A stretch of 39,189 nt of DNA from Bacteroidales bacterium (GTDB lineage: Bacteria > Bacteroidota > Bacteroidia > Bacteroidales > UBA932): assembly GCA_015060205.1 (NCBI GenBank), contig SUYY01000021.1, forward strand, positions 1 through 39,189, given 5' to 3'. This document shows, in pieces, positions 25,808 to 33,599 of this stretch (position 1 is its first letter; each line of letters opens with the position of its first letter). Below the pieces are notes generated by a model. That model was not told where the DNA came from, did not search any database, and was given only the letters and a program-made list of their open reading frames with translations. The translations under genes and the position numbers were made by a program.

Positions 25808-27352
25808 ATGACCCGATTCTTCGGAATATTTATGGCTCTTACCCTTCTTCTCGCCTCTTGCGTGAAGGAGGGCGAGCCTTCTTATACGCCGCAGCCTGTA
25901 ATAAGACTGGAAGTCCATTCTGTCGGCTTTACGGAGGCAGATATTGAGATTCTGAGCATCAACACCGAAAAGGTGATGTACAGATATCTCGAAAGAAAGG
26001 ACGTAAGGGAATTGACGGCTGAGGAGATTTTCAGATCCGGTCTTGAGGTGCCTTCAAGGTACTTCAAGATTGAAGATCTGATTGAAAATTCGGAGTATCA
26101 CCTGTTTGCTGTCGGAGTAGGCGCAGACGGGACATATTCACAAGTGCAGAGGGACACCATCATCACTCCGAATGACCCGTCCAATGATATTGTGGAAGAG
26201 CCGATGGACAAGGAGATGGACGGAAACGGACATTACTGGTGGGAGAGGAACAGAAACAGCATCCCGACTTTTGCGGACATGGCTCTCTGCTACGGCGGTC
26301 ACAGTGCCCGAAAACCGGGGACCTGGACCAAGGAAAGATTTGAGAAGACGGTGATATATACCGACAGGCAGGGAAGAAAGCATTGGTTCTTTGATTCGAT
26401 GCTGATGCTGGAGATATGGGACGATAATTATTCCGTCACATATTCTGTGGCGAATGACGGTAAGAATTCGTCGAGAATGACCCATTGGGAGGCGCTTCTG
26501 GACTATTGGTTCGGTTCTTCCTCCACGGGGCTTCAGGCTCTTGACGACTGCATAGCGGAAAATGCGGCAAAGATAGGCACTCCGCCCGCACCGCGATATA
26601 TTGTCATGACCCTTCCGGACCCTGTATATTTTGAAAACTATTCAAAAGGTGCTTCCGGAAAGGACCGCAATACGGTCTACTGGGGAAGCATCGATGGAGT
26701 GCAGATGGATTTCAGCAGGATGGACCACAGGCTCATGGCCTACAGGTGGTACATAGATGAGATCCGCGAGAGATTTGCGCAGGAGGATTATAAATATATT
26801 CAGTTGCTTGGTTTCTATATCCTTTCGGAGACTCTTTCGATGAGGGGTACCTACAGATATGAGTACAAGCAGCATGAGGAACTGATTCCTCAGGTGGCGG
26901 ATTATTGCCACTCGGTGAATGAAGGACTGTACTGGATTCCGTACAGTGTGAGCAGTGATGACGAGGGACATAACAAGGCCCTCAGGAACTGGAAGAAGTT
27001 CGGTCTCGACCTTGCCGTGCTTCAGCCAAATTATTATTGGGACAACAAAAGTTGGTCTGTCACATGCGATTATATCAATACCTACGACATGGGTATGGAG
27101 TTCGAGTTTGAAGGTTCGCATGGAGGCAGCACATCAATACTTGGAGATTCGGCCTCTGCCTCTGCAAAGAAGGCACGCTTCAGAGAATATATGACGAATG
27201 CCAGAAAGTATGGCATTTACGGAAAGAAGCCGATCGTGCTCTATACGGGTACGAATGCTTTGTATGAACTTGCGGCGTCGGAGAAGGCTTCTGACAAGGA
27301 ACTTTACCATGAATTCGGTGAGTTCATAACGGAAAGTCCGTTGAAACGATAG
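25808..27352 (+). CDS. DUF4855 lipoprotein (paralog 3) with N-terminal FN3-like domain
   Basis: 514 residues from the ATG at 25808, four bases after the previous stop. Lipoprotein signal MTRFFGIFMALTLLLASC (Cys18). Residues about 25-125 form the same small beta domain as paralog 1 (QPVIRLEVHSVGF, IENSEYHLFAVGVGADG). The DUF4855 domain follows with SIPTFADMALCYGG, VMTLPDPVYFE, VYWGSIDG, LGFYILSETL (E341), EGLYWIPYS, LAVLQPNYYWD and GMEFEFEGSHGG (E431, E433, E435, H438), then GIYGKKPIVLYTGTNALYELA. Context beside SusD and the surface binding protein suggests a cell-surface glycan-active role. No direct evidence for catalysis. Confidence 0.8.
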   Translation: MTRFFGIFMALTLLLASCVKEGEPSYTPQPVIRLEVHSVGFTEADIEILSINTEKVMYRYLERKDVRELTAEEIFRSGLEVPSRYFKIEDLIENSEYHLFAVGVGADGTYSQVQRDTIITPNDPSNDIVEEPMDKEMDGNGHYWWERNRNSIPTFADMALCYGGHSARKPGTWTKERFEKTVIYTDRQGRKHWFFDSMLMLEIWDDNYSVTYSVANDGKNSSRMTHWEALLDYWFGSSSTGLQALDDCIAENAAKIGTPPAPRYIVMTLPDPVYFENYSKGASGKDRNTVYWGSIDGVQMDFSRMDHRLMAYRWYIDEIRERFAQEDYKYIQLLGFYILSETLSMRGTYRYEYKQHEELIPQVADYCHSVNEGLYWIPYSVSSDDEGHNKALRNWKKFGLDLAVLQPNYYWDNKSWSVTCDYINTYDMGMEFEFEGSHGGSTSILGDSASASAKKARFREYMTNARKYGIYGKKPIVLYTGTNALYELAASEKASDKELYHEFGEFITESPLKR

Positions 27353-27424
27353 ATTGCCACGGCTTCTACGAAGCCTCGCAATGACAGTGTGAGTGTACCT
27401 TCTTTGAAGCCTCGCAATGACAGT
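27351..27424 (+). repeat. Dispersed repeat, family A (two units in tandem)
   Basis: Starts inside the stop codon of the preceding gene: agattgccacggcttctacg, then aagcctcgcaatgacagtg. The second unit runs 27399-27424. The 36-base phase equals that of the larger array at 28725. Reverse complement of the copy at 405-443. Confidence 0.75.
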
Positions 27425-27450
27425 AAGGTTGTCATTCTGAGGAGCGAACT

Positions 27451-27490
27451 TTTCACTGTCATTCTGAGGAGCGAAGCGACGTGAGAATCT
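27451..27490 (+). repeat. Leader repeat before DUF4855 paralog 4
   Basis: tttcactgtcattctgagga, then gcgaagcgacgtgagaatct, ending 32 bases before the start codon. It is nearly identical (one base) to the leader repeat at 29017-29056 before the DUF1680 gene. No TAnnTTTG element is visible between the repeat and the gene. Confidence 0.75.
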
Positions 27491-27522
27491 CAAAACACGA
27501 AATGAACAAATAAAATATAACG

Positions 27523-28710
27523 ATGAAAAGAATCACATTTATCCTCGCAGCAATCCTTCTGCTGAGCGGCTGCGGATCCAAGACAAACCTCTACAGTTGG
27601 GAGAAGGACGAAGTCCGTCCTATCGCTGATGCAGCAATCTGCTATGGCGGTCATGCTGCCCGTAACCCTTATCTTTGGGACAAGGCCCGCTTTGAGAAGA
27701 CAGTAGCCTATACTGACGAGAACGGTCAGGAGCACTGGCTCTTCGACAATATGATCATGATGGAACTTTGGGACGACGATTATGCCGTTACATTCTCCAT
27801 CGCCAATGACGGCCGTTACTCTTCACGCAAAGAGCATTGGCAGAGGCAACTCGACTATTGGTTCGACGCGGAATATGGCTTTGCGGCGCTTGATCAGTGT
27901 GTTGCGGATGTCGCTTCCAGAATAGGTGCTCCTGCGACCAAGAGGGGAATCATCTTCTCACTTCCTGATCCTGTATATTTCGAGCATTATACCAATGCGA
28001 TGAAGGGTGAGAACATGAACACTGTTTACTGGGGCGAACTTGACGGTGTTGCATTGGATTTCTCAAAGGCTGAGGACCGTATAAAGGCTTCTCTCTGGCT
28101 TGTGGATTCGATCCGCGCGAAGTTTGCCGAGGCTGATTACAAGAACATCGAACTCATCGGTTTCTATGTGCTTTCCGAGGAACTCTCTGTGCCAGGAAGT
28201 TTCCGTTACGAGTACAAGGAGCATGACATCACCATCAAGGCAGTGGCAGACTATTGCCATTCTGTGAATGAAGGATTCTACTGGGTGCCGTATGCAATGG
28301 CTCCAGGTGTGGAAAGAGGCAAGGATTTCGGTTTCGACCTCGTGGTGATGCAGCCGAACTACTACTGGACAGATGCGAAGTGGACATGGGATCAGATCGA
28401 GAACACTATCAGGGAGAACGGTCTGGGTATGGAACTCGAGTTCGAGGGAACTCATGGTGAGCCGCTCACTTCGTCCATCCTTTCGAATCTCAAGAATGGT
28501 GAGGCAAATCCTTATGCTGAGCGCAACAAGGCGCGTTTCCAGGAGTATCTCGACAATGCCAAGGCTCGCGGACTTTATGGTGAGGTTCCTTTTGTTCTTT
28601 ATGCCGGAACGAACGGTCTTTATGAACTTGGAACATCAGATGATGCAAAAGACAAGGAAATGTACCATAAACTTTGTAAGTTTGTAATCGAGAATCCTTT
28701 GAAGAAGTAA
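27523..28710 (+). CDS. DUF4855 lipoprotein (paralog 4), minimal form
   Basis: 395 residues: a lipoprotein signal (MKRITFILAAILLLSGCG, Cys17) joined almost directly to the DUF4855 domain (SWEKDEVRPIADAAICYGG onward). It shows what the family needs as a minimum. Shared motifs are FSLPDPVYFE, TVYWGELDG, IGFYVLSEEL (E219), EGFYWVPYA, LVVMQPNYYW, GMELEFEGTHGE (E304, E306, E308, H311) and VLYAGTNGLYELGTS. The whole domain is closest to paralog 3 (CYGGHAARNPYLW, SVTYSVANDG versus AVTFSIANDG), suggesting a recent tandem duplication. It follows paralog 3 after 170 bases of repeats and is probably in the same operon. Function unknown; a surface glycosidase is a reasonable idea. Confidence 0.8.
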   Translation: MKRITFILAAILLLSGCGSKTNLYSWEKDEVRPIADAAICYGGHAARNPYLWDKARFEKTVAYTDENGQEHWLFDNMIMMELWDDDYAVTFSIANDGRYSSRKEHWQRQLDYWFDAEYGFAALDQCVADVASRIGAPATKRGIIFSLPDPVYFEHYTNAMKGENMNTVYWGELDGVALDFSKAEDRIKASLWLVDSIRAKFAEADYKNIELIGFYVLSEELSVPGSFRYEYKEHDITIKAVADYCHSVNEGFYWVPYAMAPGVERGKDFGFDLVVMQPNYYWTDAKWTWDQIENTIRENGLGMELEFEGTHGEPLTSSILSNLKNGEANPYAERNKARFQEYLDNAKARGLYGEVPFVLYAGTNGLYELGTSDDAKDKEMYHKLCKFVIENPLKK

Positions 28711-28712
28711 AA

Positions 28713-28852
28713 AGATTGCCACGGCTTCTACGAAGCCTCGCAATGACAGTGTGAGTGTACCTTCTACGAAGCCTCGCAATGACAGCGTGAGTGTACCTTC
28801 TTTGAAGCCTTGCAATGACAGTGTGGTGTTACTTCTACGAAGCCTTGCAATG
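28713..28852 (+). repeat. Short tandem of family A repeat units
   Basis: After an initial agattgccacgg, four units of about 36 bases start at 28725, 28761, 28797 and 28832. They begin cttctacgaagcctcgcaat or close variants and continue gacagtgtgagtgtac. Units differ by a few bases and no unique spacers separate them. Downstream (28853-29016) are further repeat types, including atccccgacctgatcgggga and ttgccggtcaagccggcaat palindromes. Confidence 0.8.
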
Positions 28853-29016
28853 TCATCCCCGACCTGATCGGGGATCTCAGAAGGGCTGAATCAGGAGATT
28901 GCCGGTCAAGCCGGCAATGACGAAAAGCGAAGCACAAACCGTCATTTCGACCGAACGAAGCGCAGACCGTCATTCTGAGGAACGAAGCGCAAACCGTCAT
29001 TCTGAAGAGCGACCTT

Positions 29017-29056
29017 TTTCACTGTCATTCTGAGGAGCAAAGCGACGTGAGAATCT
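29017..29056 (+). repeat. Leader repeat before the DUF1680 gene
   Basis: ttttcactgtcattctgagg, then agcaaagcgacgtgagaatct, ending 13 bases before the start codon. One base differs from the copy at 27451-27490. Shorter relatives (ccgtcattctgaggaacgaag) fill 28940-29010. Confidence 0.75.
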
Positions 29057-29069
29057 AAAAACCAGAAAC

Positions 29070-31082
29070 ATGAAAAGAATACTAATACTACTGTTCAGTG
29101 CAATAGCCATCTCCGCTTCCGCACAGGAATACATATTCAACCGCTATCCTCTCGCTGCGACCGACTACGCCGAACTTCCTATCGGCGCCATCAAGGCGGA
29201 AGGCTGGCTCCATGACCAACTTATACGTCAGAAGGACGGCTTCTCAGGTCATCTCGACGAGGTATACCGTGAAGTGGTAGGTCCGGACAACGCCTGGATC
29301 GGAGGCGAAGGCGACACCTGGGAGAGAGGTCCATATTGGATCGACGGACTTGTTCCGCTTGCCTATCTTCTTGGTGATGAAGAACTTATAACAAAGGCTA
29401 ATGTATGGGTAGAAGCCATGCTTACCACTGCTGCCGAGGACGGATATTTCGGAAACAGGATATCCCGTCCTTACATCGAAGGATTCCAGAGGGGAAAGGC
29501 AGAGGACTGGTGGCCTAAGATGGTGGCCCTGAAGATACTCAAGCAGTATTATATGGCTACAGGCGACGAGCGTGTCATAACCGTCCTTACCAATTATTTC
29601 AAGTATCAGTTGGCCAATCTTCCTGAGAAGCCTCTTGACCACTGGTCTTTCTGGGGAGAGTGGCGTGGCGGAGACAACCTCGACATAGTATATTGGCTTT
29701 ACAATATCACAGGTGATGAGTTCCTTCTCGAACTCGGCGACCTCATCCATAGCCAGACCACAAGATGGACAGCGATGTTCTGGGGCGAGACAAATGAACT
29801 CCGCACTCAGAATTCCATGCATACTGTCAATCTTGCACACGGTTTCAAGGAACCGGTGATCTGGTGGCAGAGGTCACATGATCCGAAGGACCTTAATGCT
29901 CCGAAACAGGCACTCAAGACCATCAGACACACATTCGGTCTTCCTACAGGTCTTTGGGCCGGCGACGAGCAGGTGCATTTCGGAGACCCTACCCGTGGTT
30001 CGGAACTCTGTACTGCAGTGGAGATGATGTATTCTCTTGAGGAGATGCTCCAGGCTACAGGAGACCTCCAGTGGGCCGACCATCTCGAGAAGGTGGCATA
30101 TAACGCCCTTCCTACCCAGGCTACTGACGCATATGACGGACGTCAGTATTATCAGCAGACCAATCAGATAGCATGTTCACGCGAGTGGAGGAACTTCGTC
30201 ACTCAGCACGAGGACAACGACAATCTCTTCGGAGTGCTCAACGGTTATCCTTGCTGTACCTGCAATATGCATCAGGGTTGGCCGAAATTCACCCAGAATC
30301 TCTGGTATGCAAGCAAGGACGGCGGTCTTGCGGCGTTCGTATATGCCCCTTCCACTGTCACTGCAAAGGTTGCCGAGGGAGTTGAGGCCGTATTGAAGCA
30401 GGAGACTTTCTATCCGTTCGACCAGACTGTGAAGATAACAGTAGGATTTGCTTCAAAAAAGGTCAAGAACGCATATTTCCCTCTATATTTCCGTATCCCT
30501 GCATGGTGTCAGGATGCGAAGGTCCTTGTTAACGGAGAAGTGGCATATGAGGCACCGAAGGCAGGTGAGACAGTCCGTATCAGCCGCCGTTGGGCGAAGG
30601 GTGACGTGGTGACACTCGACTTCCCTATGGAGGTGACTGTGAGCCATTGGTATGACGGAGCGACCGTAATCGAGCGCGGACCTCTGGTATATTCGCTCAA
30701 GATGAACGAAAAATGGGAAAAGCACGAGTTCGAGGCTTCCTATGAGGGGAAATATGGTCCATATTACTATACCTGCGTGTCTGATACTCCTTGGAACTAC
30801 GGATTCCGTCTCAAGGACATGACTCCCGAGAAGATGGCGGAGAATTTCAAGGTGGAAGTGCGTGAGGATGCCGGAGCATATCCATGGAATGTCGATAACG
30901 CACCGGTAAGCATCCGCGCAAAGGCCGTAGTGATCAAGCCATGGAAGGAGTACAACGGCTCTACAGGCCAGATCGCATATTACCGTGAAGACGGAGACGA
31001 TACCGGCGAGGAAGTATGGATCGAACTCATCCCATACGGCTGCACCACCCTCAGAGTCACCGAGTTCCCTACACGTCTCTAA
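29070..31082 (+). CDS. DUF1680 / GH127-like enzyme, secreted
   Basis: 670 residues with a plain signal peptide (MKRILILLFSAIAISASAQ). It belongs to the DUF1680 superfamily, which includes GH127 and GH146 beta-L-arabinofuranosidases with an (alpha/alpha)6 barrel. Seen are GGEGDTWERGPYWIDGLVPLAYLLGD, WWPKMVALKILKQYY, SELCTAVEMMYSLEEML, YNALPTQATDAYDGRQYYQQTNQ and NGYPCCTCNMHQGWPKF. In GH127 a zinc is held by a Glu-x-Cys and an adjacent Cys pair, one Cys being the nucleophile. The counterparts here would be E312, C314, C395 and C396. C398 adds an unusual extra Cys. A beta sandwich follows (VEAVLKQETFYPFDQTVKI). The exact sugar is not certain: this clade differs from the arabinofuranosidases, and neighbours do not point to arabinose specifically. 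Confidence 0.8.
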   Translation: MKRILILLFSAIAISASAQEYIFNRYPLAATDYAELPIGAIKAEGWLHDQLIRQKDGFSGHLDEVYREVVGPDNAWIGGEGDTWERGPYWIDGLVPLAYLLGDEELITKANVWVEAMLTTAAEDGYFGNRISRPYIEGFQRGKAEDWWPKMVALKILKQYYMATGDERVITVLTNYFKYQLANLPEKPLDHWSFWGEWRGGDNLDIVYWLYNITGDEFLLELGDLIHSQTTRWTAMFWGETNELRTQNSMHTVNLAHGFKEPVIWWQRSHDPKDLNAPKQALKTIRHTFGLPTGLWAGDEQVHFGDPTRGSELCTAVEMMYSLEEMLQATGDLQWADHLEKVAYNALPTQATDAYDGRQYYQQTNQIACSREWRNFVTQHEDNDNLFGVLNGYPCCTCNMHQGWPKFTQNLWYASKDGGLAAFVYAPSTVTAKVAEGVEAVLKQETFYPFDQTVKITVGFASKKVKNAYFPLYFRIPAWCQDAKVLVNGEVAYEAPKAGETVRISRRWAKGDVVTLDFPMEVTVSHWYDGATVIERGPLVYSLKMNEKWEKHEFEASYEGKYGPYYYTCVSDTPWNYGFRLKDMTPEKMAENFKVEVREDAGAYPWNVDNAPVSIRAKAVVIKPWKEYNGSTGQIAYYREDGDDTGEEVWIELIPYGCTTLRVTEFPTRL

Positions 31083-31086
31083 ATTG

Positions 31087-31158
31087 CTCACTGTCATGGT
31101 AAGGAACGAAGTAGAGCCTGCCCTGAGCATAGTCGAAGGGTGACCATCTGCAAACAAA
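31087..31158 (+). repeat. Dispersed palindromic repeat, family B (variant copy 3)
   Basis: Begins cactgtcatggtaaggaacg and ends gggtgaccatctgcaaacaa, the two ends of the family B unit, with a different centre (cctgccctgagcatagtcga). It finishes 12 bases before the GH3 start codon, the same placement as copy 2 relative to the DUF6259-like gene. Confidence 0.65.
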
Positions 31159-31169
31159 TATATTACTAT

Positions 31170-33407
31170 ATGAAGAAACTTATCATTTTCTCAGCAGCGG
31201 CCATCGCTCTCGCAGCCTGCTGCAACAGGCCGAAATTTGACGGCCCGGCGTATCTCAATCCGAACGCTCCGATAGAGGAGAGAGTAGAGGATGCGCTCTC
31301 TCGTATGACCATGGAGGAGAAAGTGGGAATGACTACTGCACAGTCCAAGTTCAGTTCCCGCGGAGTTCCTCGCCTCGGTATTCCTGAGGTATGGCACACT
31401 GACGGCCCTCACGGTATCCGTCCGGAGGTGCTTTGGGATGACTGGGATCAGGCAGGATGGACAAACGACTCATGTACTGCATTCCCTGCTCTTATCAACC
31501 TTGCCGCTACATGGGACAAGGAAATGTCTCTGCTTTACGGACGCAGCATCGGTGAAGAGGCACGTTACCGCAAGAAGGATATCCTTCTCGGTCCCGGAAT
31601 CAACATCTGCCGTACTCCGCTCAACGGCCGTAACTTCGAGTATATGGGAGAGGACCCGTATCTTGCAGGAAAGATGGTCGTACCTTATGTGAAGGGTGTT
31701 CAGGAAAACGGTGTGGCTGCCTGCGTGAAGCATTATGCAGTGAACAACCAGGAGTTCCAGAGGACACAGTCGAACTCTGTTGTAGATGACAGGACTCTTT
31801 ACGAGATATATCTCCCTGCATTCAAGGCTGCCGTGGTCGAGGGTGACGCATGGGCTATCATGGGTTCATACAACCTCTACAACGGTCAGTTCAACTGCCA
31901 CAACAAGAGACTTCTCTGCGATATCCTCAAAGGAGAATGGGGCTTTGACGGTGTTGTAGTGAGTGACTGGGGTGGATGCCGCGTGAGCGAAGAGGCCATC
32001 AAGTACGGTCTCGACATCGAGATGGGTACATGGACAAACGGTCTTCGTGGTGCTGCGAGCGACAGTTACAGGAACTACCATATGGCCGATCCTTATATCA
32101 AGGGTCTGCGTGAAGGTAAATATACTACCGAGGAACTGGACGACAAGGCTCGCCGTATCCTCCGTACCATTTTCCGTACAAGCATGCGTCCAGAGCCTAA
32201 TTACGGACGTTTCGTATGCCCTGAGCACTACCAGGCTGCACGTGAGATTTCAGCAGCGGGTGTGGTTCTCCTCAAGAACGAGGACAACGTGCTCCCTCTC
32301 AATGTTCCGGAAGGCGGAAAGATCGTTCTGGTCGGTGAGAATGTAGTGAAGAAGATGGTTGTGGGCGGAGGTAGTTCAAACCTCAAGACCGCATATGAGG
32401 TAAATCCTCTCGAGGGTCTTCAGAATGCATTCGGCGACAAGGCAGAGATTGTCTGGGAGCGTGGTTATGTAGGAGATACATCTACATCATATAACCGTGT
32501 TGACACAGGTCAGGACCTTACAGACAACCGTTCTCCTGAGGAACTCATCGCTTCAGCAGTTGCTGCTGCCAAGGATGCTGATTATGTGATCTTCATCGGA
32601 GGTCTCAACAAGAGCCGCAACCAGGACAATGAGAGTACAGACCGTCTCGGAACCGATCTCCCATATGATCAGGAGGATGTGATCAATGCTCTTGCGGAGG
32701 TAGCAGACAAGTTCGTTGTAGTTAATATTTCCGGATCTCCGGTATCAATGCCATGGGCTGACAAGGCTGATGCCATCGTTCAGGGATGGTATGGCGGAAC
32801 AGAGTCCGGTAACGCTCTCGCTGACGTGCTTACAGGTAAGGTGAACCCATCGGGACGTCTTCCTTTCTCGATACCTTTCAAGTATGAGGATGGTCCTATC
32901 AAGACCGAGGCTCAGTATCCTGGAATCAAGGTAGAGGGTGACCAGTACTGGCAGACTCACTACTCTGAGGGCGTGTATGTAGGTTACAGATGGTACGATT
33001 CCAAGAATGTTCCTGTTCAGTGGCCTTTCGGACATGGTCTGAGTTACACTACATTCGAATACAGCAACGCCAAGGCTTCAAAGCCTGTCATGACGAAGGG
33101 TGGCACCATCAAGGTTTCTGTTGACGTGACCAACACAGGTGATGTGGACGGTGCTGAAATCGTTCAGTTGTATATTGCTGATCCTGAGGCTTCCATCGAC
33201 CGTCCTTCAAAGGAACTCAAGGGCTTCGAGAAGGTTTATATCAAGGCAGGCCAGACCGCTCAGGTTACTTTCGAGATTGCAGAGGATGCTCTGAGTTTCT
33301 TCGATGCCGAGAAGCACGAATGGGTGGCAGAACCGGGTGAGTTTCAGGCTCTCTTCGCTGCATCTTCAAAGGATGTGAAGGCTATGGCTTCATTCATGTT
33401 GAAATAG
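31170..33407 (+). CDS. GH3 beta-glycosidase lipoprotein
   Basis: 745 residues from the ATG at 31170, which begins a lipoprotein signal (MKKLIIFSAAAIALAAC, Cys17). The frame extends ten codons upstream into a repeat and is not used. GH3 features: MTMEEKVGMTT at the N-terminus, GPGINICRTPLNGRNFEYMGEDPYL, KHYAVNNQE, and the nucleophile D266 in VVVSDWGG. The second domain has GKIVLVGENV and GLNKSRNQDNESTDR, and a fibronectin-like C-terminal domain ends the protein (ELKGFEKVYIKAGQTAQVTFEI). GH3 enzymes cleave beta-glucosides, beta-xylosides or beta-GlcNAc; the short NagZ form with KHFPG-H is not this one. It is the last gene of the plus operon and is followed by a terminator. Confidence 0.92.
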   Translation: MKKLIIFSAAAIALAACCNRPKFDGPAYLNPNAPIEERVEDALSRMTMEEKVGMTTAQSKFSSRGVPRLGIPEVWHTDGPHGIRPEVLWDDWDQAGWTNDSCTAFPALINLAATWDKEMSLLYGRSIGEEARYRKKDILLGPGINICRTPLNGRNFEYMGEDPYLAGKMVVPYVKGVQENGVAACVKHYAVNNQEFQRTQSNSVVDDRTLYEIYLPAFKAAVVEGDAWAIMGSYNLYNGQFNCHNKRLLCDILKGEWGFDGVVVSDWGGCRVSEEAIKYGLDIEMGTWTNGLRGAASDSYRNYHMADPYIKGLREGKYTTEELDDKARRILRTIFRTSMRPEPNYGRFVCPEHYQAAREISAAGVVLLKNEDNVLPLNVPEGGKIVLVGENVVKKMVVGGGSSNLKTAYEVNPLEGLQNAFGDKAEIVWERGYVGDTSTSYNRVDTGQDLTDNRSPEELIASAVAAAKDADYVIFIGGLNKSRNQDNESTDRLGTDLPYDQEDVINALAEVADKFVVVNISGSPVSMPWADKADAIVQGWYGGTESGNALADVLTGKVNPSGRLPFSIPFKYEDGPIKTEAQYPGIKVEGDQYWQTHYSEGVYVGYRWYDSKNVPVQWPFGHGLSYTTFEYSNAKASKPVMTKGGTIKVSVDVTNTGDVDGAEIVQLYIADPEASIDRPSKELKGFEKVYIKAGQTAQVTFEIAEDALSFFDAEKHEWVAEPGEFQALFAASSKDVKAMASFMLK

Positions 33408-33446
33408 AGTCAGTTTCTTAAATGATTGACTGTCTTGGACTTAGTT

Positions 33447-33480
33447 AAACAAAGGTGCGCAATTTTACGCACCTTTGTTT
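33447..33480. terminator. Terminator ending the plus-strand operon
   Basis: A perfect 13-bp stem, aaacaaaggtgcg with cgcacctttgttt, and an 8-nt loop, with T-rich sequence after it. The inner stem matches the terminator at 3930-3963. It lies 40 bases after the GH3 stop, and the next gene begins 119 bases further on with its own promoter-like box. Confidence 0.85.
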
Positions 33481-33566
33481 GCGTATAATGCTGACTGTCA
33501 GTGGTTTGCAAAATGGATAAAATGATATATATGACTCCCTATGGGGCTATACACGAAGAAAATTTC

Positions 33567-33574
33567 TAAATTTG
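33567..33574 (+). promoter_or_regulatory. Bacteroidota -7 promoter element for the EEP gene
   Basis: TAAATTTG fits TAnnTTTG and is 25 bases before the start codon at 33600. No TTG is seen at the -33 position. Confidence 0.5.
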
Positions 33575-33599
33575 CAGTATTAACAGTTTCCAATCACAT

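Noticed and set aside
28725..28852. CRISPR-like direct repeats
   Set aside because: Units of about 36 bases are directly adjacent with no unique spacers, and no cas genes are present; they are tandem intergenic palindromes.
31170..33407. NagZ-type GH3 beta-N-acetylglucosaminidase
   Set aside because: The KHFPGHG motif and the catalytic His loop of NagZ are absent, and the protein has the long multi-domain form with a fibronectin-like end.
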